64,000 nucleotides of DNA from an uncultured Eudoraea sp. (GTDB lineage Bacteria; Bacteroidota; Bacteroidia; Flavobacteriales; Flavobacteriaceae). This document shows positions 26,934-36,039 of the stretch, one piece after another. How positions within the stretch are numbered: position 1 is the first letter of the stretch; every line of letters begins with the position of its first letter. The notes under the pieces are model-generated. The model ran no database searches and was not told the origin of the DNA. It saw nothing but the letters and a program-made list of their open reading frames with translations. Where the stretch lies: positions 16,596 to 80,595 of the forward strand of contig NZ_CAMYKG010000005.1 of assembly GCF_947258925.1 (NCBI RefSeq). The letters are read 5' to 3'. A program made the position numbers and the translations under genes.

Positions 26934-27719
26934 ATGCAAATTAATTTAAAAGGTAAAAAGGCCCTGGTTGGTGGTAGTAGTCGGGGTATTGGTAAAGCAA
27001 TTGCAGAACAGCTGGCAGAAAGTGGTGCAAGCGTCACACTTATGGCCAGGAGTGAAGATCAATTGAAATCAATTACGGCCCGACTTAAACCTGCAGACGG
27101 ACCGCCTCATGACTATTTGGTCGTGGATTTTTCTGATTTTGATTCTTATAAAAAATTGATTTCTAAATATTTTGAAACCCATAAAGTGGACATCCTCGTA
27201 AATAACACGCAAGGGCCTTCTGCCGGCAGCGCATTAGAAAAGGAGGTATCTGACTATCAAATGGCTTTTGACCTCTTGTTTAAATCTATTGTTTATACCA
27301 CGCAACTTGCTATAAAACACATGAAGCAAAATAAATGGGGGCGAATTATTAATGTGGCTTCAATCTCTGTAAAGGAACCTCTCAGTTATTTGGCGCTTTC
27401 AAATACTATTCGTGCTGCAGTGGTAACCTGGGCAAAATCGCTGGCTAATGAGGTAGCTTCAGATAATATTACGGTAAACAGTATTCTAACAGGATATTTT
27501 GACACAGAGCGGATCGCAGATTTGAATAAGAAGAAATCGGAACAAATGGGTATCCCATTAGACAAAGTTCGCCAGGCCATGGAAGATCAGGTACCAATGA
27601 AACGTATTGGAAATCCTAAGGAATATGGATACTTGGTTTCTTTTCTGGCATCGGATAAAGCTTCTTATATAACGGGAACGAATATTCCCATTGATGGGGG
27701 GCTCTTAAAATCACTTTAA
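26934..27719 (+). CDS. SDR family oxidoreductase (BKR-like, without YxxxK)
   Basis: A 261-residue short-chain dehydrogenase. The cofactor motif is GGSSRGIGKAI, followed by a Rossmann fold with VDILVNNTQGP and INVASISVKEP. The classical catalytic Tyr-x-x-x-Lys is not visible at the expected place; that region reads YLALSNTIRAAVVTWAK. This fits the SDR subgroup often annotated as 3-oxoacyl-ACP-reductase-like, in which Tyr/Lys are replaced by Asn/Arg-type residues. The protein therefore probably uses a different chemistry or is a non-FabG reductase. It ends the methyltransferase-cupin-SDR set. Confidence 0.8.
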   Translation: MQINLKGKKALVGGSSRGIGKAIAEQLAESGASVTLMARSEDQLKSITARLKPADGPPHDYLVVDFSDFDSYKKLISKYFETHKVDILVNNTQGPSAGSALEKEVSDYQMAFDLLFKSIVYTTQLAIKHMKQNKWGRIINVASISVKEPLSYLALSNTIRAAVVTWAKSLANEVASDNITVNSILTGYFDTERIADLNKKKSEQMGIPLDKVRQAMEDQVPMKRIGNPKEYGYLVSFLASDKASYITGTNIPIDGGLLKSL

Positions 27720-27751
27720 TGAAAATGACCTTTTAGTTTATGCATAAAAAT

Positions 27752-28627
27752 TTATCCTTTTAAGCCTTGAATTAATTGTTTTTCCTCCTGTGCCCTTTTA
27801 AAATCAGCTCGTTCTTGCAGTGTCTTGTTTATCCAAAATAAAGACTTCTGTTTATTTCCTTTTTTCCTGTACAAAAGCGCCATTCGATAAAAAGCCCACT
27901 CTAAAGGCACACCATCCTTAATAGAAAAGTTAGCTATATATCGGGTCATATATTCAATTCCTTTGTCTAACTGTACACCATAGTCACTGCATACCTTACC
28001 CAGCTGATAATTCAATTGATTTCTTTTAAATTCCTTATCCTCCCTTACCAAAGCCAGGGCTTGAAAATAACTTGATTTAGCCTTGACCGGTTCATCGTCA
28101 TATTCATATACATAACCCATAGCAAAATAACCGTCAATAGGTGAACTATTTTTGAGCTCTGCAGCCAATTCGTACGCCTTACTATAGCTTCCACCAACAA
28201 TTCCCGGCAATGAAACATAGAGATCAATAAGCGCCCAGTGGGCTCCGGTATGATTTGGGTCGAGATCCAGGGTTTTATTAAAACTGGATTTTATACGTCC
28301 CAAAAGGGTAAGTCCGATAAAAGGATTGCTGTTTTGAGCTTTTTTGGCCAAAACACCCCCATATTTAAAAAAATAGTTTGGATCATCTTTAACCAGGGAG
28401 GTAAGTCTTTTATACGTCTCGATAGCTTTATCCCATTCTTGCTGATATGCATAAGATTCACCTAATTTGTCCAATAAAATAGCGCTAGAATACAGGTTTG
28501 GCTGTTGTAATAACAATTCAATGGAATGCTCGTAATTCCCGCTAGCCATTGAATTTGATATATCGGTAGAAACTGTTTGGGCATTTACACAAACAGAGGT
28601 GAGTAAAATAAAAATAATATGTCTCAA
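27752..28627 (-). CDS. Tetratricopeptide-repeat protein, secreted
   Basis: A 291-residue protein. A signal peptide (MRHIIFILLTSVCVNAQ) is followed by TPR helices such as YQQEWDKAIETYKRLTSL and LGLDPNHTGAHWALIDLY-like repeats (quoted LDLDPNHTGAHWALIDLY). Such proteins act as periplasmic scaffolds; the partner is unknown. It is convergent with the SDR gene. No promoter with both boxes is visible upstream. Confidence 0.75.
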   Translation of the reverse strand: MRHIIFILLTSVCVNAQTVSTDISNSMASGNYEHSIELLLQQPNLYSSAILLDKLGESYAYQQEWDKAIETYKRLTSLVKDDPNYFFKYGGVLAKKAQNSNPFIGLTLLGRIKSSFNKTLDLDPNHTGAHWALIDLYVSLPGIVGGSYSKAYELAAELKNSSPIDGYFAMGYVYEYDDEPVKAKSSYFQALALVREDKEFKRNQLNYQLGKVCSDYGVQLDKGIEYMTRYIANFSIKDGVPLEWAFYRMALLYRKKGNKQKSLFWINKTLQERADFKRAQEEKQLIQGLKG

Positions 28628-28798
28628 GCCAGATACTTTTCTTATCCTAATATGTCGTAAACGAAATTGATTCCTTAAAAATTATTGGAGATTGAAATTT
28701 CTTTATAATTCAGTGGCCCTTAAATTATTTACACAGAGAAAGGCATCAAAAATTCAAAAAAACGAAAAAAGGCAGAATGGATAGGGGCCGGAAAAAAG

Positions 28799-28826
28799 AA
28801 AAGGAACCATTTGGTTCCTTTTCCAT
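28799..28826 (-). terminator. Terminator of the S9 peptidase gene
   Basis: AAAAGGAACC-ATTT-GGTTCCTTTT forms a 10-base-pair perfect stem. On the minus strand, reading down from the S9 peptidase, it is followed by CTTTTTT, so it ends that transcript and isolates the TPR gene. Confidence 0.8.
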
Positions 28827-28856
28827 CAAAGTTAAATTATATCTGTTAAATATTGA

Positions 28857-31169
28857 TTAGTCCTTAAGAGGCTGTTCAATTTCTTTCTGGCCAAGATGCG
28901 TTGCATAAAAGCCCATCATAGCTTTATAAAGGTGTATTGAATTTTCTTCTTTGGCATAACCATGACCTTCATCGTATTTTACCATATATGGCACATCATA
29001 TCCTTTAGACCTAAGAGCACTGACTATCTGATCTGATTCATCTATATTAACCCTTGGATCATTGGCTCCCTGAACTACAAATAGCGGTTTTTTAATACGG
29101 TCAATTTGATAAACGGGTGACACTTCTTCCATTATGATTTTTTCTTCCGGGTCATCCTCATCATACCAAATTTCTTTAATAATTTTCAGATAAGGTTTCC
29201 AATATGGAGGAATTGTTTTCATAAATGTAAATAAGTTGGATACACCCACATAATCCACACCACAAGCGTATAAATCCGGTGTTTTGGTCAAACCTCTTAA
29301 TACGGCATAACCACCATGACTGCCACCGTAAATAGCAACTCTATCCTTATCTACCCATCCCTCATCAATTACATACTGCAAACCATCTTCTACGTCATCC
29401 ATTGCTTTTCTTCCAATTTGCTTAAATCCAGATTCCAGGAACTCCTTTCCGTATCCACCAGATATCCTAAAATTTACCTGAAGCGTTGCATAACCCCTGC
29501 TTGCAAATAATTGTGCTTCCGGATTGAAACCCCATGAATCACGAATGCCTTGAGGGCCTCCATGCGGATTGACAATCAGAGGTACTTTCTGACCATTTAA
29601 TGCTGCTTGTGGTAGTGTGATATAACCATGCAACCTAATACCATCCCTGCTTTGGAACGTGATTGGTCGCATTTCTGCCATATCCTTTTCTTTAAGTTGT
29701 GGCATTAAATTATACAGCTCTCTAAATTCATTTTTGTTTACATCATACGAATAATACACTCCGTACAATTTGTCACTGGATACAAAAATCAAATAACTGG
29801 ATTCATCATCTGTAAAATCTGCAATGCTGTACTGTTTCCCTGTGAATTGTTTTTCAATTTTGGCATGTAATTTTTTGTAATAGTCACTTACAGGAACAAT
29901 AACTTGCTTCTCCCCCTCATACTGAAAATAGTCTATTTCCCAATTTCTCTTTCTGGAAGTAGCCATATCAGCAACATCATATTTATCATTGCTGTATAGT
30001 TTTTTGATTAATTTATCTTCTTGAAGATCATAAAGTATAATTTCTGACTTATCACTATCCAAATTACTAATCATATATGCATCATGTGGATTATCCGTGG
30101 CATAATTAAATTGTAAAATACCAAAAGCATCTTTCCAGTTTAAGCTTCTGAAAAGCTCGAATTTACCATCCTCTGATGCATAATAGATATCCTGTTCAAC
30201 GCCATCCCTAATCTTGGTAAATGCCTTTAAATTGCCATCTTTATCAAAATTATAACCGGCTATGGGATTAGCAGGGTCTTCATTGGTATAAAGTTGTTTT
30301 AATTCCCCGTTAACCACATTGACCTTGTAGGGCTCGAATACCTGTGGATTATTTTTATTCATTTGAACAATAATGTGGTCCTTATCATCTTTCAATAAAT
30401 CAGAGAATTGTGCTCTTACCCCATCATAAGGTGTTAAATCTTTAAGGTTGGATCCATCAAGATTGACAGCATATACGTGATAATTTTCATCACCTCCCTT
30501 ATCCATTAAATAGACCATTCGCTCATTGTTAACCCAGCCATAGCCTCTGACCAACTCTTCTTTTTCTTCGATTGCCCTTGTTATTTTACCTGTTGCAGTT
30601 TCTTTTACATATATGTGTCTTTTACCATTGTCATCCTTCTCGCGGTAAGACATATACTTTCCATCTGGCGAAAATCTAAAGGTAGAAGCCTTGGGTTTTG
30701 CAAAATAATCTTCAACGGTATATCTGTAATCACCAATATCCATTGCTGCCAACTTATCTAACTCTTCATCGGAACTTACGAGCGAAGGGTTCCCGGGAAT
30801 AGTTTTAACCGTTTTTTCCAGGAGTAAAGGAAGTTCCATTTCACCTTGATAGAAAACACCATTCATCTTTTCTCCTTCAATCATTCCTACATACTTAATT
30901 CCGGCTTGTTTGAAAACAATGGTTAACTCATTTTCTGAGACAGAAGTCTCATCCATTTGGATGTCTGTTGCCCCTTGCGATGGACTGTCCATTGTGGATG
31001 TATAGTTACCATCTGTTTCAGTTACATTGAATATCAATGGCATTTCTGTCCCCTGGATGGAAAGATTCCCTTTCCAGGAGCCAACGGCATCCTGGGCATA
31101 AATGCCCAATGATAAAAAAAACAGGGATATTGAAATGATGGGATTCAAATTTTTGAGTATTAATTTCAT
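28857..31169 (-). CDS. S9 family (prolyl oligopeptidase-type) peptidase
   Basis: A 770-residue secreted peptidase. After a signal peptide (NPIISISLFFLSLGIYAQ) there is a small beta-rich domain of about 100 residues (GSWKGNLSIQGTEMPLIFNV), then a beta-propeller region, then an alpha/beta-hydrolase domain. The catalytic triad is visible: Ser about 617 in GGSHGGY, Asp in QGANDPRVN and His in YDEGHGYAKEEN. It probably degrades peptides in the periplasm or outside the cell. The N-terminal extra domain is common in Bacteroidota S9 proteins. It has its own terminator and no clear operon partner. Confidence 0.9.
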   Translation of the reverse strand: MKLILKNLNPIISISLFFLSLGIYAQDAVGSWKGNLSIQGTEMPLIFNVTETDGNYTSTMDSPSQGATDIQMDETSVSENELTIVFKQAGIKYVGMIEGEKMNGVFYQGEMELPLLLEKTVKTIPGNPSLVSSDEELDKLAAMDIGDYRYTVEDYFAKPKASTFRFSPDGKYMSYREKDDNGKRHIYVKETATGKITRAIEEKEELVRGYGWVNNERMVYLMDKGGDENYHVYAVNLDGSNLKDLTPYDGVRAQFSDLLKDDKDHIIVQMNKNNPQVFEPYKVNVVNGELKQLYTNEDPANPIAGYNFDKDGNLKAFTKIRDGVEQDIYYASEDGKFELFRSLNWKDAFGILQFNYATDNPHDAYMISNLDSDKSEIILYDLQEDKLIKKLYSNDKYDVADMATSRKRNWEIDYFQYEGEKQVIVPVSDYYKKLHAKIEKQFTGKQYSIADFTDDESSYLIFVSSDKLYGVYYSYDVNKNEFRELYNLMPQLKEKDMAEMRPITFQSRDGIRLHGYITLPQAALNGQKVPLIVNPHGGPQGIRDSWGFNPEAQLFASRGYATLQVNFRISGGYGKEFLESGFKQIGRKAMDDVEDGLQYVIDEGWVDKDRVAIYGGSHGGYAVLRGLTKTPDLYACGVDYVGVSNLFTFMKTIPPYWKPYLKIIKEIWYDEDDPEEKIIMEEVSPVYQIDRIKKPLFVVQGANDPRVNIDESDQIVSALRSKGYDVPYMVKYDEGHGYAKEENSIHLYKAMMGFYATHLGQKEIEQPLKD

Positions 31170-31413
31170 TGTAATTAAAATTTTAAGTTAGTACATGACA
31201 TCAATGTGCAACTTCACACTTTCAATAAGTATTAGATAAGTCGTTTTTGTTACACTAAAAGATGCTAAATTGTCGATTAAAAATATAATAGTGTTGAAAA
31301 TTGGAAATCCAATTAGTGTTCTATGGTAAGATTTCAGAAGTACAAGGGTCTTTATGCTAGAGTTATAATGGTAAAACGAGGATAAAATTCATGTATCAAT
31401 CCATTATTTCAGC

Positions 31414-31959
31414 CTACTTTTTTTTGGTGTTCTTTGGTACCGGTGGATATTTTGAAAATACTTTGGCAACAATTTCATAAAGCTTCCTTTCTCTGGTATT
31501 TGGCGAATTATTCTCACTAAAATTACTAAGACTTACAGCCTGCCAGATCAAGGCATCCTTTTGGCTATCCACCAGATCAAATATTAATTCACGTTCGAGG
31601 TTTGCGCCCCCTATGGGAACCCCAATTGAAACACCTCCACCCACATTACCTCCTGTACCCCCTATGCCAACACCTACTGTACTGTTATTTGGTTTTACAT
31701 ATGAACTACTTTGAATATTGATATAAAAATCCGGTTCTTCAGCTAATAATATCCCACGCAATTGCATCGTTGAATCAATTGCATTATAGAGCCTTTTTGA
31801 ATCCAAATCAGTCAACCCGGTTTGTATTTCAGGATAGTAATTATAGGTGCTGTAATCAGCAAAATTCACAGATTTGTCATAGTCATAGTTCACACGCACC
31901 GAACTGCAGGAAAAGGCGCATATAACAACCAAAAAGATCATTATATATTTCATAGACAA
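31414..31959 (-). CDS. DUF4136-type lipoprotein
   Basis: A 181-residue lipoprotein with a signal and lipobox (VVICAFSCSS, Cys about 18). The mature protein has the DUF4136 signs: VNYDYDKSVNFADYSTYNYY near the N-terminus, a Gly-rich central stretch (GVGIGGTGGNVGGGVSIG) and the C-terminal ANLERELIFDLVDSQKDALIW. Function is unknown. The gene is followed 40 bases later by obgE on the same strand. No named pathway can be given. Confidence 0.8.
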   Translation of the reverse strand: MSMKYIMIFLVVICAFSCSSVRVNYDYDKSVNFADYSTYNYYPEIQTGLTDLDSKRLYNAIDSTMQLRGILLAEEPDFYINIQSSSYVKPNNSTVGVGIGGTGGNVGGGVSIGVPIGGANLERELIFDLVDSQKDALIWQAVSLSNFSENNSPNTRERKLYEIVAKVFSKYPPVPKNTKKK

Positions 31960-31999
31960 TTTTATATAAAATTAAGAAAGAAGTTGAGATATTCAGGTT

Positions 32000-33001
32000 T
32001 TAATCGTTCAAAAGCAACCAAAGCTGATCTTTTAGCTCATTAAGCCCTAACTCCGAAACAGACGAAATAAACAAATAAGGTGTGTCTAATAAGTCCTTAT
32101 CCAATTCTACTTTCATTTCCCTGATTAGCTCATCATCAAGCATATCCGATTTAGAAATGGCCACCAATCTGTTTTTATCAAGCAGTTCAGGATTATACCT
32201 TTTTAGTTCATTTAACAAAATTTGATACTCCTGGCTAATATCATTGCTATCTGCCGGTATTAAAAATAACAGAATAGAATTTCGCTCTATATGTCGCAAA
32301 AAATAATGTCCCAATCCTTTGCCTTCGGCAGCTCCTTCAATTATCCCGGGGATATCTGCCATAACGAAACTCTTATAATCACGATATTTTACAATCCCTA
32401 AATTTGGCTTAAGGGTGGTAAATTCGTAGTCAGCAATCTTCGGTTTCGCAGATGTTATTACCGATAATAATGTAGATTTTCCGGCATTGGGAAAGCCTAC
32501 TAACCCAACATCTGCCAAAACCTTCAATTCTAATGTCAATTGCTTCTCCTCACCTGGAATTCCGGGTTGTGCATATCTGGGTGTTTGGTTTGTGGGAGAT
32601 TTAAAGTGCCAATTACCTCGTCCCCCTTTCCCTCCTTCTGCAGCAATTACTTCTTCTCCATGTTCCGTAATTTCAAAAAGAACCTTATTCGTTGAAGAAT
32701 CCCTTACAACCGTGCCCAATGGTACTTCCAAAAATATATCTTGTCCGTCAGCACCGGTACTTCTATTTTTACTGCCGTGTTCCCCATGTCCGGCTTTAAA
32801 GTGACGCTTGTATTTATATCCCAGGAGTGTCCATAGATTTTGATTACCACGTACAATGATATGGCCACCTCTACCACCATCTCCTCCATCGGGGCCCCCT
32901 TTTGGTACATATTTCTCTCTATGTAAATGCATGGAACCTTTTCCTCCATTACCAGAAGAAACCTGCATCTTAACATAGTCCACAAAATTCCCTTCGGTCA
33001 T
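32000..33001 (-). CDS. obgE: GTPase ObgE/CgtA
   Basis: A 333-residue Obg GTPase. The Gly-rich Obg fold ([20 protein letters not shown], then [10 protein letters not shown]) fills the first ~155 residues. The G domain has G1 [10 protein letters not shown]2 TTLKPNLG, G3 DIPGII and G4 SKSD. Obg has a role in 50S biogenesis and stress response. Length is typical for a protein without the C-terminal OCT domain. It lies 60 bases after hpt-adk and reads in the same direction. Confidence 0.96.
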   Translation of the reverse strand: MTEGNFVDYVKMQVSSGNGGKGSMHLHREKYVPKGGPDGGDGGRGGHIIVRGNQNLWTLLGYKYKRHFKAGHGEHGSKNRSTGADGQDIFLEVPLGTVVRDSSTNKVLFEITEHGEEVIAAEGGKGGRGNWHFKSPTNQTPRYAQPGIPGEEKQLTLELKVLADVGLVGFPNAGKSTLLSVITSAKPKIADYEFTTLKPNLGIVKYRDYKSFVMADIPGIIEGAAEGKGLGHYFLRHIERNSILLFLIPADSNDISQEYQILLNELKRYNPELLDKNRLVAISKSDMLDDELIREMKVELDKDLLDTPYLFISSVSELGLNELKDQLWLLLND

Positions 33002-33060
33002 AGTTCAAAGTTCCCTTTAAAAAAGTAAAAGTATGTTTTGGTTTAGATTGTAAAGCTCAA

Positions 33061-34179
33061 TCAACCTTCTACCTGCAGCGTGTTTATTACGCTCCCAAGG
33101 CGTTCTGTAATCTCGTCTATTGCACCTATCCCATTTACGCTATGGAATTTACCCTGAGAGTGATAATAATCTTTCAGAGGAGCTGTTTTTTGATTGTACT
33201 CTTCAAAACGATTCCTGATTTTGTCCTCATCCTGATCATCTGTCCTTCCGCTTATTTTACCGCGCTCCAATAAGCGCTGAACAAGTTCTTCATCATTGGC
33301 TTCAAGCGCGATAGTGGCATCAATTTGCATATCCTTAGAATCCATTAGGTTATCCAAGGCCTGGGCCTGCGCAACGGTTCTGGGAAAGCCATCAAAAATA
33401 AATCCATTGGCTTCCGGGTGCTTCTCAACTTCATCTCTCAACATCTTAATCGTCACTTCATCAGGAACAAGATCTCCTTTATCCATATAGGTTTGCGCCA
33501 ATCTGCCAAGTTCGGTTTTGTTTTTAATATTATATCTAAAAACATCTCCGGTAGAGATATGCTTTAAATTGTATTGATCCTTTAAAAATGCTGCTTGTGT
33601 TCCTTTACCAGCGCCAGGTTTTCCAAAAAGTACAAGATTAATCATATGGTATTGGTGTAATTGGTGTATATCTCTCAAATTCCTTCCCAGCTCTTTATAA
33701 TCCAATCCATAACCCACTATGAACTTATTTGGTATTTCTATACCAATATAGTCTATGGGATATTCTCCATTATATATTTCATGTTTATAAAAGAGACTGG
33801 CAATTTTAAACTCCTTAACATTGGTTTTAGAAAACAAATGAACCAATTCCTGTAAAGTCCTCCCTGTGTCTATAATGTCCTCTACAATAATAACTCGTCT
33901 CCCTTCCAGGTTTTCTGGAAGATCCAGCAGTGTTTCTACAATTCCCGTGGATATCAGTCCCCGGTATGAAGCTAATTTTACAAATGAAACCTCACATGGA
34001 TAGGGATATTGTTTCAATAGATCGGAGATAAACATAAAGGCCCCATTCAGAACTCCCACAAAAATTGGTACTTCATCCTTGTAGTCCTTAGCGATATCAT
34101 CTGCAATTCTCTTAACGGCAAGCTGAATTTCTTCCTCTTTAAGAAATGGCTTAAACATTTTGTCATGCAGCTTTATCAC
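33061..34179 (-). CDS. hpt-adk: Hypoxanthine phosphoribosyltransferase-adenylate kinase fusion
   Basis: A 372-residue two-domain protein. Residues 1 to about 175 are HPRT, with PRPP loop VIIVEDIIDTGRT (96-108). Residues 179-372 are adenylate kinase: P-loop GKPGAGKGTQ (about 186-195), HISTGDVFR, FDGFPRTVAQA, and the LID/Arg segment SGRTDDQDEDKIRNRF. The linker HQLHQYHM is encoded by a 9-bp tandem repeat. The start is a GTG at 34179. The join would couple purine salvage (hypoxanthine to IMP) with AMP+ATP interconversion. Such fusions are, to my memory, found in other Flavobacteriaceae. Both domains look complete, so this seems a true fusion. Confidence 0.92.
   Translation of the reverse strand: MIKLHDKMFKPFLKEEEIQLAVKRIADDIAKDYKDEVPIFVGVLNGAFMFISDLLKQYPYPCEVSFVKLASYRGLISTGIVETLLDLPENLEGRRVIIVEDIIDTGRTLQELVHLFSKTNVKEFKIASLFYKHEIYNGEYPIDYIGIEIPNKFIVGYGLDYKELGRNLRDIHQLHQYHMINLVLFGKPGAGKGTQAAFLKDQYNLKHISTGDVFRYNIKNKTELGRLAQTYMDKGDLVPDEVTIKMLRDEVEKHPEANGFIFDGFPRTVAQAQALDNLMDSKDMQIDATIALEANDEELVQRLLERGKISGRTDDQDEDKIRNRFEEYNQKTAPLKDYYHSQGKFHSVNGIGAIDEITERLGSVINTLQVEG
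33651..33668 (-). repeat. 9-bp tandem duplication in the Hpt-Adk linker
   Basis: ATTGGTGTA is repeated exactly twice (33651-33659 and 33660-33668). It encodes the HQLHQY linker and ends 6 bases upstream of the Adk ATG codon at 33645. A multiple of three keeps the frame open. Confidence 0.85.
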
Positions 34180-34202
34180 TGGTAATTGTTTTTATAGGAT
34201 GG

Positions 34203-34210
34203 CAAAGATA
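34203..34210 (-). promoter_or_regulatory. -7 promoter box for hpt-adk
   Basis: TATCTTTG (minus strand) fits TAnnTTTG about 24 bases before the GTG start. No TTG is seen at the right spacing, so only half the promoter is supported. Confidence 0.4.
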
Positions 34211-34264
34211 GTATTTTGCTTTCTCTTTTTTGGGCTTAGGACAACAGATTCTAACATTTAGATG

Positions 34265-34272
34265 TATTTTTG
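34265..34272 (+). promoter_or_regulatory. -7 promoter box for purK-purE
   Basis: TATTTTTG fits TAnnTTTG, 45 bases before the purK ATG. A matching -33 TTG at 17-23 bases upstream was not found. Confidence 0.4.
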
Positions 34273-34317
34273 TAGCCAGCAAAATCAGTCTTTAGCACTT
34301 AAAAAAAGCATAAGTCC

Positions 34318-35472
34318 ATGAATTTCATTTCTTCCGATTTTAAGTTGGGCATACTTGGAGGTGGTCAATTAGGTAAAATGCTTTTATACGAAACACGAAA
34401 ATTTGATATTTATACCAAGGTACTGGATGCATCTCCTGATGCCCCTTGCAAGATTGCCTGTAATGAATTCGTTCAAGGGCAATTGATGGATTTTGAAACC
34501 GTCTACAATTTTGGGAAGGAGGTAGATTTACTTACTATCGAAATTGAGAATGTAAATATAGACGCACTTGAAAAATTAGAAGGTATTGGTAAAAAGGTTT
34601 ACCCTTCTTCCAGAGTACTGCGAACTATTCAAAATAAAGCCAAACAGAAGTTGTTCTATATTGACAATAAAATTCCGACTGCACCTTTTTCGAGATTTGC
34701 ATATACAAGTGAAATTAAGGATAGCATTGCCCATGGAGGTTTAGAATTACCTTTTGTATGGAAAAGTGCACAATTTGGATATGACGGTCAGGGAGTGAAA
34801 ATTGTTCGTTCTCCAAAAGACCTTGAAAATCTGCCAAATGTAGAATGTATAACGGAAAGACTCATCCCATTTAAAAACGAACTTGCTGTTATAGTATCGC
34901 GAAATGTAAAAGGAGAAGTAACTACTTACCCTGTTGTGGAAATGGAGTTTCATCCTGAGGCTAACCAGGTGGAATACGTCTTATGCCCTGCCAGAATTGA
35001 TAATAAAGTTGCCTTAAAGGCAAGGAAAATTGCATTAAGATTATCAGAAAAATTAAATCATGTTGGCCTGCTGGCCGTGGAAATGTTTCAAACTGCTGAA
35101 GATGAAATATTAGTAAATGAAGTAGCCCCAAGACCTCACAATAGCGGTCATTATAGTATTGAAGCAAGTTACACTAATCAATTTGAACAACACCTGAGGG
35201 CCATCCTGGGTTTTCCACTGGGAAGTGCAGAGAGTAAACTGGCAGGTGTAATGGTAAATTTGGTTGGAGAAGAGGCATATACCGGAAATGTAATTTATCA
35301 AAATATTGAAGAAATTTTTGAACTCACAGGAGTTACACCTCATATTTATGGTAAAAAGGAAACTCGTCCATTTCGGAAAATGGGTCATGTAACCATTATA
35401 AATAAAGACTTAAATAAGGCAAGGGAAATAGCGGAAAAAGTCAAAAAAACGATTAAAGTAATAAGTAAATAA
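34318..35472 (+). CDS. purK: N5-carboxyaminoimidazole ribonucleotide synthase
   Basis: A 384-residue ATP-grasp enzyme. The N-terminal FKLGILGGGQLGKMLLYETR, the ATP-grasp strand VWKSAQFGYDGQGVKIV, and EVAPRPHNSGHYSIEA (the conserved PurK signature) are present. PurK makes N5-CAIR from AIR, bicarbonate and ATP; PurE rearranges it. purE follows 6 bases later, a standard operon. Residue length is typical. Confidence 0.96.
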   Translation: MNFISSDFKLGILGGGQLGKMLLYETRKFDIYTKVLDASPDAPCKIACNEFVQGQLMDFETVYNFGKEVDLLTIEIENVNIDALEKLEGIGKKVYPSSRVLRTIQNKAKQKLFYIDNKIPTAPFSRFAYTSEIKDSIAHGGLELPFVWKSAQFGYDGQGVKIVRSPKDLENLPNVECITERLIPFKNELAVIVSRNVKGEVTTYPVVEMEFHPEANQVEYVLCPARIDNKVALKARKIALRLSEKLNHVGLLAVEMFQTAEDEILVNEVAPRPHNSGHYSIEASYTNQFEQHLRAILGFPLGSAESKLAGVMVNLVGEEAYTGNVIYQNIEEIFELTGVTPHIYGKKETRPFRKMGHVTIINKDLNKAREIAEKVKKTIKVISK

Positions 35473-35478
35473 CAAAAA

Positions 35479-35970
35479 ATGAGCAAAGTAGCCGTAATCA
35501 TGGGTAGCCTAAGTGATCTACCTGTAATGCAGGAAGCCGTTGATATTTTGAAGGGATTTGATATTGAAGTAGATGTCGATATTGTATCTGCTCACCGAAC
35601 ACCGGATAAACTATTTGAATTTAGCAAAGAAGCACATAAAAATGGTTATTCCGTTATTATTGCAGGTGCAGGTGGTGCAGCTCACTTACCGGGAATGGTA
35701 GCCTCACTCTCTCCACTTCCAGTTATTGGGGTCCCTGTTAAAAGCAGTAATTCTATAGATGGCTGGGATTCTGTTCTTTCAATTTTACAAATGCCCGGAG
35801 GCGTACCTGTTGCAACTGTAGCCCTCAATGGCAGTAAAAATGCAGGCATACTTGCAGCACAGATCATTGGAAGCAGCGACAAGTGCGTAATGGACAAAGT
35901 TCTTTTATATAAAGAAGGACTAAAAGACAAAGTGATTAAAAGCACCCGCGAAATAAATAAGAATAAATAA
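35479..35970 (+). CDS. purE: N5-carboxyaminoimidazole ribonucleotide mutase
   Basis: A 163-residue class I PurE. The N-terminal IMGSLSDLPVMQEAVDIL, the active-site VSAHRTPDKL (His of the SAHRTP motif) and AGAGGAAHLPGMVAS are all present. It converts N5-CAIR to CAIR in de novo purine synthesis. It is expressed with purK from the upstream promoter. Confidence 0.97.
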   Translation: MSKVAVIMGSLSDLPVMQEAVDILKGFDIEVDVDIVSAHRTPDKLFEFSKEAHKNGYSVIIAGAGGAAHLPGMVASLSPLPVIGVPVKSSNSIDGWDSVLSILQMPGGVPVATVALNGSKNAGILAAQIIGSSDKCVMDKVLLYKEGLKDKVIKSTREINKNK

Positions 35971-36039
35971 TAGACGCGGCTTTGCCTTACAATGTTAAAC
36001 CCCTGTCTAAAAGCATTTTAAAAACATAGCATTCCGTAT

